Assembly (NCBI RefSeq): GCF_003966695.1
Contig: NZ_AP018828.1
Coordinates: 774,001-838,000 of the forward strand
Length of the DNA: 64,000 nt
From: Asticcacaulis excentricus
Lineage (GTDB): Bacteria > Pseudomonadota > Alphaproteobacteria > Caulobacterales > Caulobacteraceae
Direction: 5' to 3'
The position numbers and the translations under genes were made by a program. The notes beneath the pieces were generated by a model. It ran no database searches and had not been told where the DNA came from. It saw only the letters and a program-made list of their open reading frames with translations. Shown here in pieces: positions 30,009-39,317 of this stretch (the first letter of the stretch is position 1; every line of letters begins with the position of its first letter).

Positions 30009-33000
30009 TTAACTCTTCCTCGGCGAGGTCACATCGACCGGCGGCAACGGGTCTTCGTGTTTTTCATCCAGAATGCGCCGCAGGAAGCCCGGCAGGACCA
30101 GCGAGAACGGGTTGATCTCGGCCTGCGGCGTGCCGAAGCGGCCCTTGAGGCGGTATTTGAGACCCAGCACGCCTTCGCCTCGATTGGAGGTCAGGGCGTC
30201 GCCAACCAGTGGAATGCCAGCAAAGGCGGCGTTGACGCCATAGGCCGGGATCAGGGTGCCGTGATAGTCCATGGTCTGTTGGCTGAAATCCTGCGCGCCC
30301 CAGACATTGATGCGCAGGGCGTCGCCCTTGGCCCAGCCATTGCGGATAAACAGGTAGTTGTCGCGGTAGCGGATGGGGAATTCATAGTCGTCGAACTTGA
30401 TACCGGCCCCGGACAGGGTGTCGGACAGGCCGCGCAGCGAGGCCAGGGTCAATACCTGCCCCAGAGCCGGTATCTGCTTGACGCGGATGTCTTCGCCTTT
30501 GAGCGTGGCGTCGATCTGACCATTGCGATAGACGCCCTCAATCACGGCATCGCCGCCCGACAGACGCTTGTCACCCAAGGCGGTCGCCACGAGGTCACCG
30601 AGATCGTCGGCTTCGAAGGTGAAGGCCGTGTAGTCGTTTTGCGGCTTGAAATCGAGCGTCACCAGCGAGCCCAGACGAGTCAGGGCCGAGCCTTCGCCGG
30701 CAACCACATTGCGTCCGTCCCAACCGGCCTTCAGTTCGACCTCGCTGAACACGCCGTCCTGAGAGGTACGCACCGCGCTGATATCCACCAGCAAGCGCAC
30801 GGGCCGGTCAAGGTGCGGTGCCGTGTCAACCGTTGCTGCGGGGGCGCGCGGCAGCTCAGCCGCGGTGACCGGGCGGGCGTCGGTGACGGTCGGCTGGGTG
30901 CGCGGCGGATTGAACCACGGCCGCACATCAAGGCGTTTTCCACGCAAGGTCAGGGTCTGCACCCCTGAGGCGTCAGCGGGCGACAGGCGCGCGGTTAAAT
31001 CTGCGAAGTCTTTGAGATAAAGTTTTGAAAAATCGACATAATCGACTTCGCCCGACTCTTTTACGGACACCTTCCCCTCGACCTCAATACGCTCACCCGT
31101 GGCCCGGATACGCGGCATATCGAGGCCGCCGCCGCTGCGTTCATCGAAGCTGATCGACAGTCGGGCCGCCTCGCCCACCGGCTTGACCCAGTCGCTGCGT
31201 GCCAGTTGCAGCCGCGTCGGCGTGGCGTCGATGTCCAGCACCGCCGCCGAAATCTGCGCCGGAGACAGGGCCCCCAACGCGCGGTTTTCCGTCTGATAGA
31301 GGTTGAGTTCAAACCCGACCTTACCGTCCAGTTCAAGGCTATGGCTGACATAGCCGAGCCGCCCCAGAAACGCGCGGTCCACCATCCCCCCGATGCGCGC
31401 CCACGCCTTGGGCGGGCCGAACAGGAAGCTGGCCCCATCGCTGTCGGGCAGGTCAAACGTCAACAATTGATCGCCGATAAACACATCGCCGTCTATGCCG
31501 CGAAGGTCCTGTTCCCAGCGTGCAAACACGGGCAGGGTTTCCTGTGGATTGAACCAGGCGCGCGGCAGGCCGAGCGCGTACATCTGCTCCGGCGTCAGGC
31601 GCGTGGTCAGGGTGCGTTTGGGCGGTTTGTCGCCTTCATCGGTCCAGTCGAGGACGGAGTTGATGTCGCCTACGCGGATGCGGGCTTCGCGCGACTCAGC
31701 ATCAAGCCCGATATTGACCGTCAGGGGCCGCGTCTCGCTGAAATAGGGCAAGGCCCCCAGACCCAGCAACCGGGCGCGTTCAGGGGAGATATTGGCCTTA
31801 TAGACCAGTCGCGGATGCTGGCTGTCGATATAGGCCAGATCGCCGGAAAAGCCTTCGGCCGCCACCTCACCCGTCCACACGTCACCCGACCGGCGCAGAC
31901 GGATGTCGGTGGGAATTTCGGGACGGAAGCGCCCGAAGATGGGCAGGCCCTGCCCCTTCATGCCATCGCTCAGCGTATTGCCGGACAGGACGACCTGCGT
32001 CGGGCGCGGTTCCGGGCCATCCCAGTTGACCGTGCCGTTGAAGATATCGGACTCGATCCGGCCCTTGCCGATATTGTTGAACAGCTCCAGTTGCCCGCGA
32101 ATGGCGACGCGCTTGGTGGGCGAGCCGCCAAACTGCCGCGCATTAAAGCTGCCTGTGAAGTCGATATATTGCATGGTCGGCTCGAACTGCGTCCGATAGC
32201 CGATCTCACCGGCATAGGGGCCCAGTTTGGCCGGACCGCGCACCTCAAGACGGTTGGCCAGATAGTCGCCCGTCACCGTCAGGTCGCCTTCGAGAATGTC
32301 CCAGCCCAGCGCCGCCTGTTTGAGGCCGGCATTGCGGATCTTGCCCGAAAAGGTCAGGTCGAGGTTTTTGAGCGTCAGATTGTCAAAGGTCGGAAAGCGA
32401 ATATCGAGCCGCGTTTCGGCGTCACCGCTCAGACGATCGCGCGTCAGCCCTTCCTTTTGCAGATGCCCGCCGGTCAGCGGGTCAATGGCTTCGATCAGTT
32501 GCGCCGCCCCGCTTTGCGCCGTCAGCCAGATATGGGTTTCGGCCCTGGGCGCGCGGCGTTTATGGAACTGCGGCACGGAGACGCCGCCGCCGGTCAGCGG
32601 CACCTCGACCAGATGGCCGCCGCGCAGGCTGAGGTCGAAGCTGGTCCCCTGCAACAGGCCCGTCCCGTATAGCCCGGTGGCGTCCTGCAGGCGGCTATCG
32701 ACGCTGAGGCCCATGTCGCGGAAGCCAAAGGTCAGGCGCAGGTCCTCCTTTTCCAGTTGCCCGTCACGGAAATGACCCGGCGGGGCTTTCAGCACGAAAT
32801 CGGCATTGGAATAGGTGCCGCCCTTGATGCGGCGGATCAGGTCGCCGCGGGTGATCGGCGTCAGGTTTTCCGGCCAGAAGGCGAACACCACCTCCTTGCG
32901 GAAATCGCCGTCGATGCGTGCCGTCAGATCGGCCCCCAACTGGCCCTTGTCATCCGTGTAGAGCCGCCCCTTCGTCGTCAGCGGCGCATCCACCAGCAGC

Positions 33001-34196
33001 GCCTTGCCCGACTCGATGTCGAGCTGCCGCAGGTCAGGCGTATAGGTGCCCTTGAAATGCACCTCGGTCAGGGTCTGGGCCGGGAAGTCGTCGGCCAGTT
33101 GCCCGGTGACGCGCGGCCCGGCGAAGTCAAAATGCACCGCCATCTTGCGGTCGCGTTTGGGGTCTTCGGGCGTCATGAACACACGACCCGACAGGTCGGT
33201 ATCAATGTAGCGCGAGTCGAGCCGGAAGGTGGTGAAGCGCACGGTGCGCGTTTTGGGGACGTAGTCGGCCTTGAGGCTCAAGGCGTCAAAATCCTGTGCC
33301 GACTTGCCGAAATCATAGCTGCCCTTGCCGGCGGAAATATCGAGAAAGGCGCTCTCGATGCCGGTGCGCGCCGCGTATTTCAGATTGCCGCGCCCATTAA
33401 TCGCTGCACGAAAATGCGACAGCCCTTTCAGCGACCCTGCTGACGGGAATATCTGCGACGGGATAAGGTCACGGATTTCCGCCTGAACCTCGGCGGTGCG
33501 CAGGTCCGTCTGCGCCCGCGCGTCCAACATGAGTGAGGCCTTGCGCCCCTGCGTTTCGACGTCCAGACCAATTTTTGAGCGGATCAGCCTGTTGCGCTTG
33601 GAAAAGTCGATCTGCGTCACGCGGGCGCGCCAGTCGAGCGGCGTCCCCACCTGCCGGAAGGCCAGGGTGCCATTGGTCAGATGGACCTCACGGGTATAGC
33701 TCAGCGGGCGGCCCAGCGTCTCCTTGCCGGTCAGGTCGTAGAAGAGGCGCTCAACCGCGAAGGCTTCCGGATTGCCTCTCGCCTCATAGCCCAGTTCGAT
33801 GCGGCCATTGGGCGACGCCGACAGCGCCACAAAAAACCGGTCCGCCGTCAGCCGTGCCGGGGCCAGATGCCACCAGATCAGGCTGTCGAGCGCCAGCGCC
33901 GCCTCCATCTGATCGGCGGAGGCCACTGTGCGCCCGGCCTTGTCCTTCAGCAGCAGGTCGTCAAACCGCAGACCCAGCGCGTTGGAATCATGGAACCACA
34001 CGAGGTCGAGGTGTTTCAGGCTGGCCTCGGCCCCCGGAATGGTGCGCTCCAGCCGAGATACGATCAGGAAGCGTAGCCCGTCAATGCGAATGGGCCCCTG
34101 CGACAGGCACCCGACAAACACCAGCGCCATCAACAAAATGACGCCGCTCAGGCTAAGCCTCCAGTGTTGTCTGAGCAGGGTGATCAGGCTATTCAC
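30009..34196 (-). CDS. Large AsmA/YhdP-like envelope protein
   Basis: A ~1395-aa protein with one N-terminal membrane segment (LSLSGVILLMALVFVGCL) and a very long periplasmic part of repeating beta strands. The C-terminal region resembles the AsmA-like/DUF3971 block (e.g. YRLKGRFGTPQAEINPFSLVLPGFLRRI). Such proteins form hydrophobic grooves that move phospholipids between membranes. That role is family knowledge, not shown here. The longest frame begins at a TTG (34241); I prefer the GTG at 34196, opening (M)NSLITLLRQHW, directly before the membrane segment. It is divergent from bcp. Confidence 0.8.
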   Translation of the reverse strand: MNSLITLLRQHWRLSLSGVILLMALVFVGCLSQGPIRIDGLRFLIVSRLERTIPGAEASLKHLDLVWFHDSNALGLRFDDLLLKDKAGRTVASADQMEAALALDSLIWWHLAPARLTADRFFVALSASPNGRIELGYEARGNPEAFAVERLFYDLTGKETLGRPLSYTREVHLTNGTLAFRQVGTPLDWRARVTQIDFSKRNRLIRSKIGLDVETQGRKASLMLDARAQTDLRTAEVQAEIRDLIPSQIFPSAGSLKGLSHFRAAINGRGNLKYAARTGIESAFLDISAGKGSYDFGKSAQDFDALSLKADYVPKTRTVRFTTFRLDSRYIDTDLSGRVFMTPEDPKRDRKMAVHFDFAGPRVTGQLADDFPAQTLTEVHFKGTYTPDLRQLDIESGKALLVDAPLTTKGRLYTDDKGQLGADLTARIDGDFRKEVVFAFWPENLTPITRGDLIRRIKGGTYSNADFVLKAPPGHFRDGQLEKEDLRLTFGFRDMGLSVDSRLQDATGLYGTGLLQGTSFDLSLRGGHLVEVPLTGGGVSVPQFHKRRAPRAETHIWLTAQSGAAQLIEAIDPLTGGHLQKEGLTRDRLSGDAETRLDIRFPTFDNLTLKNLDLTFSGKIRNAGLKQAALGWDILEGDLTVTGDYLANRLEVRGPAKLGPYAGEIGYRTQFEPTMQYIDFTGSFNARQFGGSPTKRVAIRGQLELFNNIGKGRIESDIFNGTVNWDGPEPRPTQVVLSGNTLSDGMKGQGLPIFGRFRPEIPTDIRLRRSGDVWTGEVAAEGFSGDLAYIDSQHPRLVYKANISPERARLLGLGALPYFSETRPLTVNIGLDAESREARIRVGDINSVLDWTDEGDKPPKRTLTTRLTPEQMYALGLPRAWFNPQETLPVFARWEQDLRGIDGDVFIGDQLLTFDLPDSDGASFLFGPPKAWARIGGMVDRAFLGRLGYVSHSLELDGKVGFELNLYQTENRALGALSPAQISAAVLDIDATPTRLQLARSDWVKPVGEAARLSISFDERSGGGLDMPRIRATGERIEVEGKVSVKESGEVDYVDFSKLYLKDFADLTARLSPADASGVQTLTLRGKRLDVRPWFNPPRTQPTVTDARPVTAAELPRAPAATVDTAPHLDRPVRLLVDISAVRTSQDGVFSEVELKAGWDGRNVVAGEGSALTRLGSLVTLDFKPQNDYTAFTFEADDLGDLVATALGDKRLSGGDAVIEGVYRNGQIDATLKGEDIRVKQIPALGQVLTLASLRGLSDTLSGAGIKFDDYEFPIRYRDNYLFIRNGWAKGDALRINVWGAQDFSQQTMDYHGTLIPAYGVNAAFAGIPLVGDALTSNRGEGVLGLKYRLKGRFGTPQAEINPFSLVLPGFLRRILDEKHEDPLPPVDVTSPRKS

Positions 34197-34297
34197 GAAG
34201 ATCCGAACGCACGCGCCGGGCGTACCACAAAACGAAACCAATAAGACCGCCAGTGTGCGGCGTTCTTTTTCTCATAAGATTAACCGAAGGCATTGTC

Positions 34298-34810
34298 ATG
34301 GCAAAAAATTTGTCGAAAAAGTCAGATGGCGAGTCCGCAGCCGACGCATTCGCGCCCTTCCCTCTGCCCGACTTCACCCTGCCCGGCGATGATGGCCAAA
34401 ACTGGACGCCAGACAGCCTCAAGGGTCGCTGGACCGTGCTGTTCCTCTACCCCGCCGACAACACCCCCACCTGCACGCAGGAAGCCATCGACTTTACCGC
34501 CGCCATGCCGCAGTTCGAAGCCCTTGGCGCGCAGGTCATCGGCCTGTCGAAGGACGATCTCAATAGCCACGCCCGCTTCAAAACGAAACACGCCCTGACA
34601 CCTGTCCTGCTTTCGGACACCACGCCGGGGCTGATCGAGGCGCTGGGGGCTTGGGTTGAAAAGTCGATGTACGGCAAAACCTATATGGGTACCGACCGCT
34701 CCACCTGGCTGGTTGATCCGCAAGGCGTGGTGCAGGCCGCGTGGCGCAAGGTGCGCATCAAGGGCCACGTTGAGGCCGTGCTCGACACTCTGCGGGCAAA
34801 AATCGCGTAA
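34298..34810 (+). CDS. bcp: Thiol peroxidase, Bcp-type peroxiredoxin
   Basis: Cytosolic peroxiredoxin (170 aa) that reduces hydroperoxides. The peroxidatic Cys is at 59 in the PADNTPTC motif, with Thr in place and VLLSDTTPG and RSTWLVDPQG downstream. No resolving Cys five residues later is present, so it would act as a 1-Cys enzyme. It begins after a CCGAAGG site; an upstream frame start lacks one. It has no signal peptide, unlike the relative at 3.3 kb. Confidence 0.9.
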   Translation: MAKNLSKKSDGESAADAFAPFPLPDFTLPGDDGQNWTPDSLKGRWTVLFLYPADNTPTCTQEAIDFTAAMPQFEALGAQVIGLSKDDLNSHARFKTKHALTPVLLSDTTPGLIEALGAWVEKSMYGKTYMGTDRSTWLVDPQGVVQAAWRKVRIKGHVEAVLDTLRAKIA

Positions 34811-34876
34811 GCGGCGAAATTTCCTATTGACATTCTATTTTCACAATAACCGCGTTACGCGGCACTTTTCTTGAAA

Positions 34877-34916
34877 CAGGCGATTTTGTCCCTACCAAAA
34901 CGGGACATATCGCCTG
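34877..34916. repeat. Imperfect palindrome between bcp and the M23 gene
   Basis: CAGGCGAT...GTCCC (34877-34892) pairs with GGGAC...ATCGCCTG (34902-34916), loop about 9 nt. It could be the bcp terminator (no T-run) or an operator. Confidence 0.45.
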
Positions 34917-35015
34917 AAAACCCCCACCTTAACCTTCTGTTTTAAAACAGCTTGCAGGTTCGGTGTGCGGCGCATCATCCGGCGATTCGATTAAGGCTTG
35001 CCAAAGCGCATTTGG

Positions 35016-35030
35016 TTAAGTCATAATTAA
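35016..35030 (+). promoter_or_regulatory. CtrA-type box upstream of the M23-bactofilin operon
   Basis: TTAA (35016-35019), exactly seven bases, TTAA (35027-35030): the full CtrA consensus TTAA-N7-TTAA of Caulobacterales. It lies 26 bp before the ATG, so binding could repress or activate depending on the unmapped start site. Confidence 0.6.
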
Positions 35031-35055
35031 AATCAAGTGGAAGGGCGCGGGTGTT

Positions 35056-36195
35056 ATGCCTAAGAGAAGCTTTCATCGCCTCAGGAGCGCTCTGGAACAA
35101 ACCTTTCCGGAGCGGCATCTTTACATCCGCAGTGGCGACGAAACCCACGGTTACATTCTCAGCACAGGCAAACAATTCGGCTTTGCGGTACTGGCCACCA
35201 TCGGTCTGACCTGGCTGGCCATGAGCACCGGGGCGGTCTTTTTCATGGCCATTTCCGGTGGTAACGGCGCCGAAAAGCAGATCATGATGGCGCGAGCCCA
35301 GTCCGAGCGCCTCGTCGCTGACCGTCAGGCGCGTCTGGATGTGCTGATGAAGCAGAGCGAAGCCTCCTCCGGTTCGCTGGAGCAACTGGCGCAGACGGTC
35401 GAAAAGCGCCACGGTGCGCTGGTCCAGATTCTTCAGGATTTCAAAGGCGTTCCCGGTGCGGCTCCGGCTCTGGCCCCGGCGCGCATCGACCCATCCATGC
35501 CGCCGGTGGAACGCATCTATGCGGTGCGTGCCGAACAGGAACGCATGGTGTCCAAGGCTGAGACATTCGCCAAGTCGCGCGCCGAGCGTCTGCGCCTGGC
35601 CTTCCGTCTGGCCGGGCTCAATCCGCAAAGCTATGCCGGTGCGGGCTCAAGTGCGCTTTTGGAAACGCGCGACGCCAAGGAGTTGGCGACATTTCTCGAT
35701 GTCGATCAAGGCTTTGCCGAACGCATCCGCAGCGCAGCGCTCAATCTGTCGGACATGCGCGGCCTCGAAAAGTCGTCGCGCGTCCTGCCTTTTGCCCGCC
35801 CGACGGTCAATACGCGCATGACCTCTGGCTTCGGCGTGCGCTTCGATCCCTTTACGCGCCGGCCCAAAACGCATGCTGGCCTGGATTTTGCTGGACCCTT
35901 CCTGACGCCGATCCATGCCACGGCGCCCGGCATTGTCTCCTTTGCCGGGGTGCGCAGTGGCTATGGCAACTGCGTCGAAATCGACCACGGTAACGGCTTC
36001 AAGACCCGTTACGCCCATATGCAGTCCTTTGCCGTGCGCGCCGGTCAGCGTGTTGGCGTTGGTCAGCGGGTGGGCGCGATGGGCTCAACGGGCCGCTCCA
36101 CCGGTGTTCACCTTCATTATGAGGTCTGGCTCAATGGCCGTCCTCAAAACCCTGCGCGCTTCGTAAAGGCTGGAGACTATGTTCAACAAAACTAG
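35056..36195 (+). CDS. Membrane-anchored M23 peptidase, LmdC-like bactofilin partner
   Basis: A 379-aa peptidoglycan endopeptidase. A ~45-residue cytoplasmic N-terminus (MPKRSFHRLRSALEQTF) precedes one membrane segment (about 46-70). A coiled-coil region (75-135) and the LytM domain follow. Zinc ligands appear in HAGLDFA and the HLHYE motif, with YAHM also conserved. The stop lies 17 bp inside the bactofilin gene, so the two are translated together. M23 proteins of this layout work with bactofilins in stalk and curvature formation in related bacteria. Confidence 0.88.
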   Translation: MPKRSFHRLRSALEQTFPERHLYIRSGDETHGYILSTGKQFGFAVLATIGLTWLAMSTGAVFFMAISGGNGAEKQIMMARAQSERLVADRQARLDVLMKQSEASSGSLEQLAQTVEKRHGALVQILQDFKGVPGAAPALAPARIDPSMPPVERIYAVRAEQERMVSKAETFAKSRAERLRLAFRLAGLNPQSYAGAGSSALLETRDAKELATFLDVDQGFAERIRSAALNLSDMRGLEKSSRVLPFARPTVNTRMTSGFGVRFDPFTRRPKTHAGLDFAGPFLTPIHATAPGIVSFAGVRSGYGNCVEIDHGNGFKTRYAHMQSFAVRAGQRVGVGQRVGAMGSTGRSTGVHLHYEVWLNGRPQNPARFVKAGDYVQQN

Positions 36196-36760
36196 CAAAC
36201 CCGTCCGTCCTCAGTCCGACGCCAGTCGCGCGCCGGTCAAGGCCAACACCCCGCCGCCGCTGGACATGTCCACGGTCAATATGAAGACGTCCGGCGCACC
36301 CGCTCCGGCCCCGGCACCGGCGGCCCCCACCGTGTCGCGCGGTGCCCCGTCGCTTCTGGCCGCGCATCTGCGCATCGAAGGCAATATCAACGGCACGGCG
36401 GATCTTCAGGTCGATGGCAATGTACGCGGCAATGTAAAGGTCGCCCACCTGATCGTCGGTGAAGCCGGCAATATCGAAGGCGATGTCGAAGCCGAAACCA
36501 TCGAAGTGCGCGGTCGCGTCGTCGGCAGCATTTCGGGTAAGGCCGTCAAGCTCTATTCCTCGGCCTATGTCGAAGGCGACATCACGCACGAAACCCTGTC
36601 GATCGACATCGGGGCCTTTTTCCAGGGTCGCTGCCTGCAAAGCCGCCCGGCTCAGCCCGCCCCTGCCCCGGTGGTTCAGACCGCCCCGGCCAGCTATACC
36701 AGCGGCGACGCCACGGCGATGAACAGCTATGATTTCAACGCGCTGTCGGACCTGAAATAA
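36179..36760 (+). CDS. Bactofilin
   Basis: Self-polymerising cytoskeletal protein (193 aa). A Pro/Ala-rich N-terminal tail of ~55 residues is followed by the bactofilin beta-helix (LRIEGNINGTADLQVDGNVRGNVK in repeats, then VEAETIEVRGRVVGSISGKAVKLYSSAYVEGDI in pieces). A short Pro-rich tail ends it. It overlaps the upstream M23 gene by 17 bp. In Caulobacterales bactofilins localise at the stalk base and recruit wall enzymes. Which paralogue (BacA/BacB) cannot be told here. Confidence 0.93.
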   Translation: MFNKTSKPVRPQSDASRAPVKANTPPPLDMSTVNMKTSGAPAPAPAPAAPTVSRGAPSLLAAHLRIEGNINGTADLQVDGNVRGNVKVAHLIVGEAGNIEGDVEAETIEVRGRVVGSISGKAVKLYSSAYVEGDITHETLSIDIGAFFQGRCLQSRPAQPAPAPVVQTAPASYTSGDATAMNSYDFNALSDLK

Positions 36761-36880
36761 TACCAAGAGTCATTTTCAATGACTCTCGGTATTCCTTTCG
36801 AGACTGTCTCATGTCGCTGATACACATGAGTCAGTCTCGTGTCTTCAACGGCCGGATGCGTTGAGCATCTTCGGCCGTTG
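36760..36880. repeat. Three consecutive hairpins after the bactofilin gene
   Basis: Hairpin 1: 36761-36774 with 36778-36791 (one mismatch). Hairpin 2: 36800-36814 with 36824-36838 (one mismatch in 15). Hairpin 3: 36846-36859 with 36865-36880 (CAACGGCCG / CGGCCGTTG plus GATGC/GCATC). Together with the next terminator they fill almost the whole 200-bp gap before brkB. Confidence 0.8.
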
Positions 36881-36908
36881 GTATAAGGTCTGATCGAAAG
36901 TTTGGGAT

Positions 36909-36946
36909 AAGACGCCGGAAAAGGATTAATCTTTTTCCGGCGTCTT
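36909..36946 (+). terminator. Strong hairpin before brkB
   Basis: AAGACGCCGGAAAA (36909-36922) is exactly complementary to TTTTCCGGCGTCTT (36933-36946). It may end the bactofilin transcript. It lies only 16 bp before the brkB start. Confidence 0.75.
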
Positions 36947-36962
36947 TGCGTTTGATACCCCT

Positions 36963-37868
36963 ATGACCCATACACCCCCACATGCCCGTCCGCCCCTGAG
37001 CCTCAGCCTGCTGGGGCGTATGCTGCTGGAAGCCCTGCACGAATGGAATGAAGACAAGGCCCCGCGGCTGGGGGCAGCGCTGGCCTTCTACAGCATCCTG
37101 TCCATCGGGCCGCTGCTGCTGATCGTCACCGGCATAGCGGGCATTGCCTTCGGGCGTGAGGCGGTCAATGGCTATATGATGGCCGAACTGAGCGCCCTGA
37201 TCGGCAATCAGGGGGCCGGTGCCGTGCAGACCATGCTCAGCGGCGCATTTAACCCGCAACAGGGGTTGGTGGCCACGGTCATCGGCTTTGTGACCCTGAT
37301 CATTTCGGCGACCGGCTTCTTTGCCCAGCTTCAGGAGGCGATGAACGACATCTGGAACGTCGAACCGCCGCGCCTGCACTGGAAAGTCTTTATCCAGAAA
37401 CGGCTTCTGTCGTTTGCGCTGGTGGTCGGGATCGGCTTTCTGCTGCTGATCTCGCTGGTGGTGTCGGCGGGGCTGGCGGCCTTCAGCGCGTTCATTTCGC
37501 CCTATATCCCTGCGCCCGTCATGGCCCTGATCAATCTGATCCTGTCGTTCGGCGTGGTGACCTTCCTGTTTGCCATGACCTTCAAAATCCTGCCCGATGC
37601 GCGCATCGAATGGAGCGATGTGTGGGTCGGGGCGGCCATTACCGCCGTGTTGTTCAGCTTCGGCAAGCAACTGATCGGCCTCTATCTGGGGCAAAGCGCC
37701 CTGTCCTCGGCCTATGGAGCGGCCGGGTCGCTGATCGTGCTTCTGGTGTGGATCTACTATTCGACGCAGATCTTCTTTTTCGGCGCGGAGTTCACGCAGG
37801 TCTATAGCCGCCACCTGGGTAAGGCCATCCAACCGCGACGCAAACGCAAGGCTGCCCCGGAAATGTAA
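36963..37868 (+). CDS. YihY/BrkB-family inner membrane protein
   Basis: A 301-aa protein with about six membrane helices. Family features are the N-terminal DKAPRLGAALAFYSILSIGPLLLI, in pieces, a central FGVVTFLFAMTFKILPD, and AYGAAGSLIVLLVWIYYSTQIFFFGAEFTQVYS, in pieces, near the end. The C-terminus is basic. The family was once called ribonuclease BN, which is a misnomer. Its function in the membrane is not settled. It is convergent with rplL. Confidence 0.9.
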   Translation: MTHTPPHARPPLSLSLLGRMLLEALHEWNEDKAPRLGAALAFYSILSIGPLLLIVTGIAGIAFGREAVNGYMMAELSALIGNQGAGAVQTMLSGAFNPQQGLVATVIGFVTLIISATGFFAQLQEAMNDIWNVEPPRLHWKVFIQKRLLSFALVVGIGFLLLISLVVSAGLAAFSAFISPYIPAPVMALINLILSFGVVTFLFAMTFKILPDARIEWSDVWVGAAITAVLFSFGKQLIGLYLGQSALSSAYGAAGSLIVLLVWIYYSTQIFFFGAEFTQVYSRHLGKAIQPRRKRKAAPEM

Positions 37869-37897
37869 AAAGCCCGGATCTTGCGATCCGGGCTTTC
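37867..37897. terminator. Bidirectional terminator between brkB and rplL
   Basis: AAAGCCCGGATC (37869-37880) pairs exactly with GATCCGGGCTTT (37885-37896); A-run on the left and T-rich on the right. Confidence 0.88.
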
Positions 37898-37982
37898 TAT
37901 TTCGTTTGTCGCGCATTTGCGTCCGAAAACCGCTACACACTTTTCGGAATGCGCTGTTTTGACTTTCCGAAGAAAGGCGAAA

Positions 37983-38369
37983 TTACTTAACTTCGACCTT
38001 GGCGCCGGCGTCTTCCAGCTTCTTCTTGATGTCCGCCGCTTCTTGCTTCGAAACGTTTTCCTTGACGGTCTGCGGAGCGCCTTCGACGAGGTCCTTGGCT
38101 TCCTTCAGGCCGAGCTCCGAACGGATGCCACGGATTTCCTTGATCACGTTGATCTTCTTGTCGCCGCCGTCAACCAGGACGACGGTGAATTCGGTTTGCT
38201 CTTCGACGGCTTCCGCCGGAGCGGCAGCAGCGCCACCGGCGACGGCAGCGACGGCGACCGGAGCGGCGGCCGAGACGCCCCACTTGTCTTCGAGGAGCTT
38301 CGACAGTTCAGCAGCTTCCAGAACGGTCAGGGCGGACAGGTCGGCGACCAGTTGTTCGAGTTTGGACAT
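37983..38369 (-). CDS. rplL: 50S ribosomal protein L7/L12
   Basis: Stalk protein (128 aa) that recruits translation factors. It opens [27 protein letters not shown] in pieces. The Ala/Val/Gly hinge spans about 35-58. The C-terminal domain has [28 protein letters not shown] in pieces, ending [10 protein letters not shown]. It lies 39 bp after rplJ. In most relatives rpoB follows next, but here the next gene downstream is the convergent brkB. Confidence 0.98.
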   Translation of the reverse strand: MSKLEQLVADLSALTVLEAAELSKLLEDKWGVSAAAPVAVAAVAGGAAAAPAEAVEEQTEFTVVLVDGGDKKINVIKEIRGIRSELGLKEAKDLVEGAPQTVKENVSKQEAADIKKKLEDAGAKVEVK

Positions 38370-38408
38370 GGTATTTCCTTAAGGATGAGATGGGTTGGGA
38401 ATGAGCTG

Positions 38409-38927
38409 TTAGGCGTTTTCTTTGGTCGCGTAAGCGTTGAAAACGCGAGCCAGTTGGCCGGCAGGCGCCTGAAGCACGCCAGCAACCTTGGTCGCCGGGG
38501 CCTGAAGCAGACCGATGAGCTTGCCACGCAGTTCGTCCAGCGACGGCAGGGTGGCCAGAGCCTTGACGCCATTGGCGTCGAGGACGGTCGTCCCTTCCAT
38601 GATGCCGCCAACGATCTTGAACTTGTCATTCTCTTTGGCGTACTGGGCGGCGATTTTCGCGGCCGTCACCGGATCATTGGCGTAGGCGAGCACGGTCGGG
38701 AACTTGAACAGGGCATCGCCTTGTTCACCCGCAGCGCCAGCCAGAGCCTTCTGAGCCAGACGGTTCTTGAACACTCTGAGAACCGCGCCTTCCTTACGAA
38801 GACGCAGACGCAGATCAGCCATTTCCACAAAGGTCATGCCCGAATACTGGGCAACAACCACGGAGCCGGATTCGGCGAAGACGCTCTTAAGCTCTTCAAT
38901 CGATTCGGCTTTTTTAGCGCGGTCCAT
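38409..38927 (-). CDS. rplJ: 50S ribosomal protein L10
   Basis: L10 (172 aa) anchors the L7/L12 stalk. It opens MDRAKKAESIEELKSVFAES and has VVAQYSGMTFVEMADLRL and VFKNRLAQKAL. The C-terminal helix binds L12 dimers. I chose the ATG at 38927 because the family begins there and a GAGGCC site precedes it; the longer frame extends into the leader. L10-L12 complexes usually repress their own leader. Confidence 0.97.
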   Translation of the reverse strand: MDRAKKAESIEELKSVFAESGSVVVAQYSGMTFVEMADLRLRLRKEGAVLRVFKNRLAQKALAGAAGEQGDALFKFPTVLAYANDPVTAAKIAAQYAKENDKFKIVGGIMEGTTVLDANGVKALATLPSLDELRGKLIGLLQAPATKVAGVLQAPAGQLARVFNAYATKENA

Positions 38928-38949
38928 TGTGGCCTCCAATTGAGGATTG

Positions 38950-38972
38950 CTTTGCGGGACAATCCCGCAAAG
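38950..38972 (-). promoter_or_regulatory. Possible L10-type leader hairpin before rplJ
   Basis: CTTTGCGGGA (38950-38959) pairs exactly with TCCCGCAAAG (38963-38972), loop CAA, 22 bp upstream of the rplJ ATG in the expected L10-leader position. The rest of the 39.0-39.3 kb gap likely holds the rplJ promoter and the divergent glxA-type promoter. I did not fold the full leader. Confidence 0.4.
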
Positions 38973-39317
38973 GTGAAACGACTTAAACGTCCCGGTTACC
39001 CGGAACGGCAAAGTCACTGTCCATGATGAGAGGCAAAGGCAACCGGACCACGCTGCCCTTAAGGCAGACATGAAATCCTAGAGGCGTTTCGCGTCCCGTC
39101 TATATTCGGGTTCCGGCGGCTACCGGAAACTTATGGAACAGGCGGCCCCTGCTCCCACGAAGGTCTCGGACAGAACGGAGGGAAACCGAAATTCCCACAC
39201 CGAGGCGGCTCCCTTACCCGTAAGTCGCCACAAAAGCAAGAGGCCCCTGACATTTATTGCGTTGGCCGCGGTTCAGCGCTATGGCTTTTGGCAGATATTG
39301 GCCCGAAAGGCAAAATC

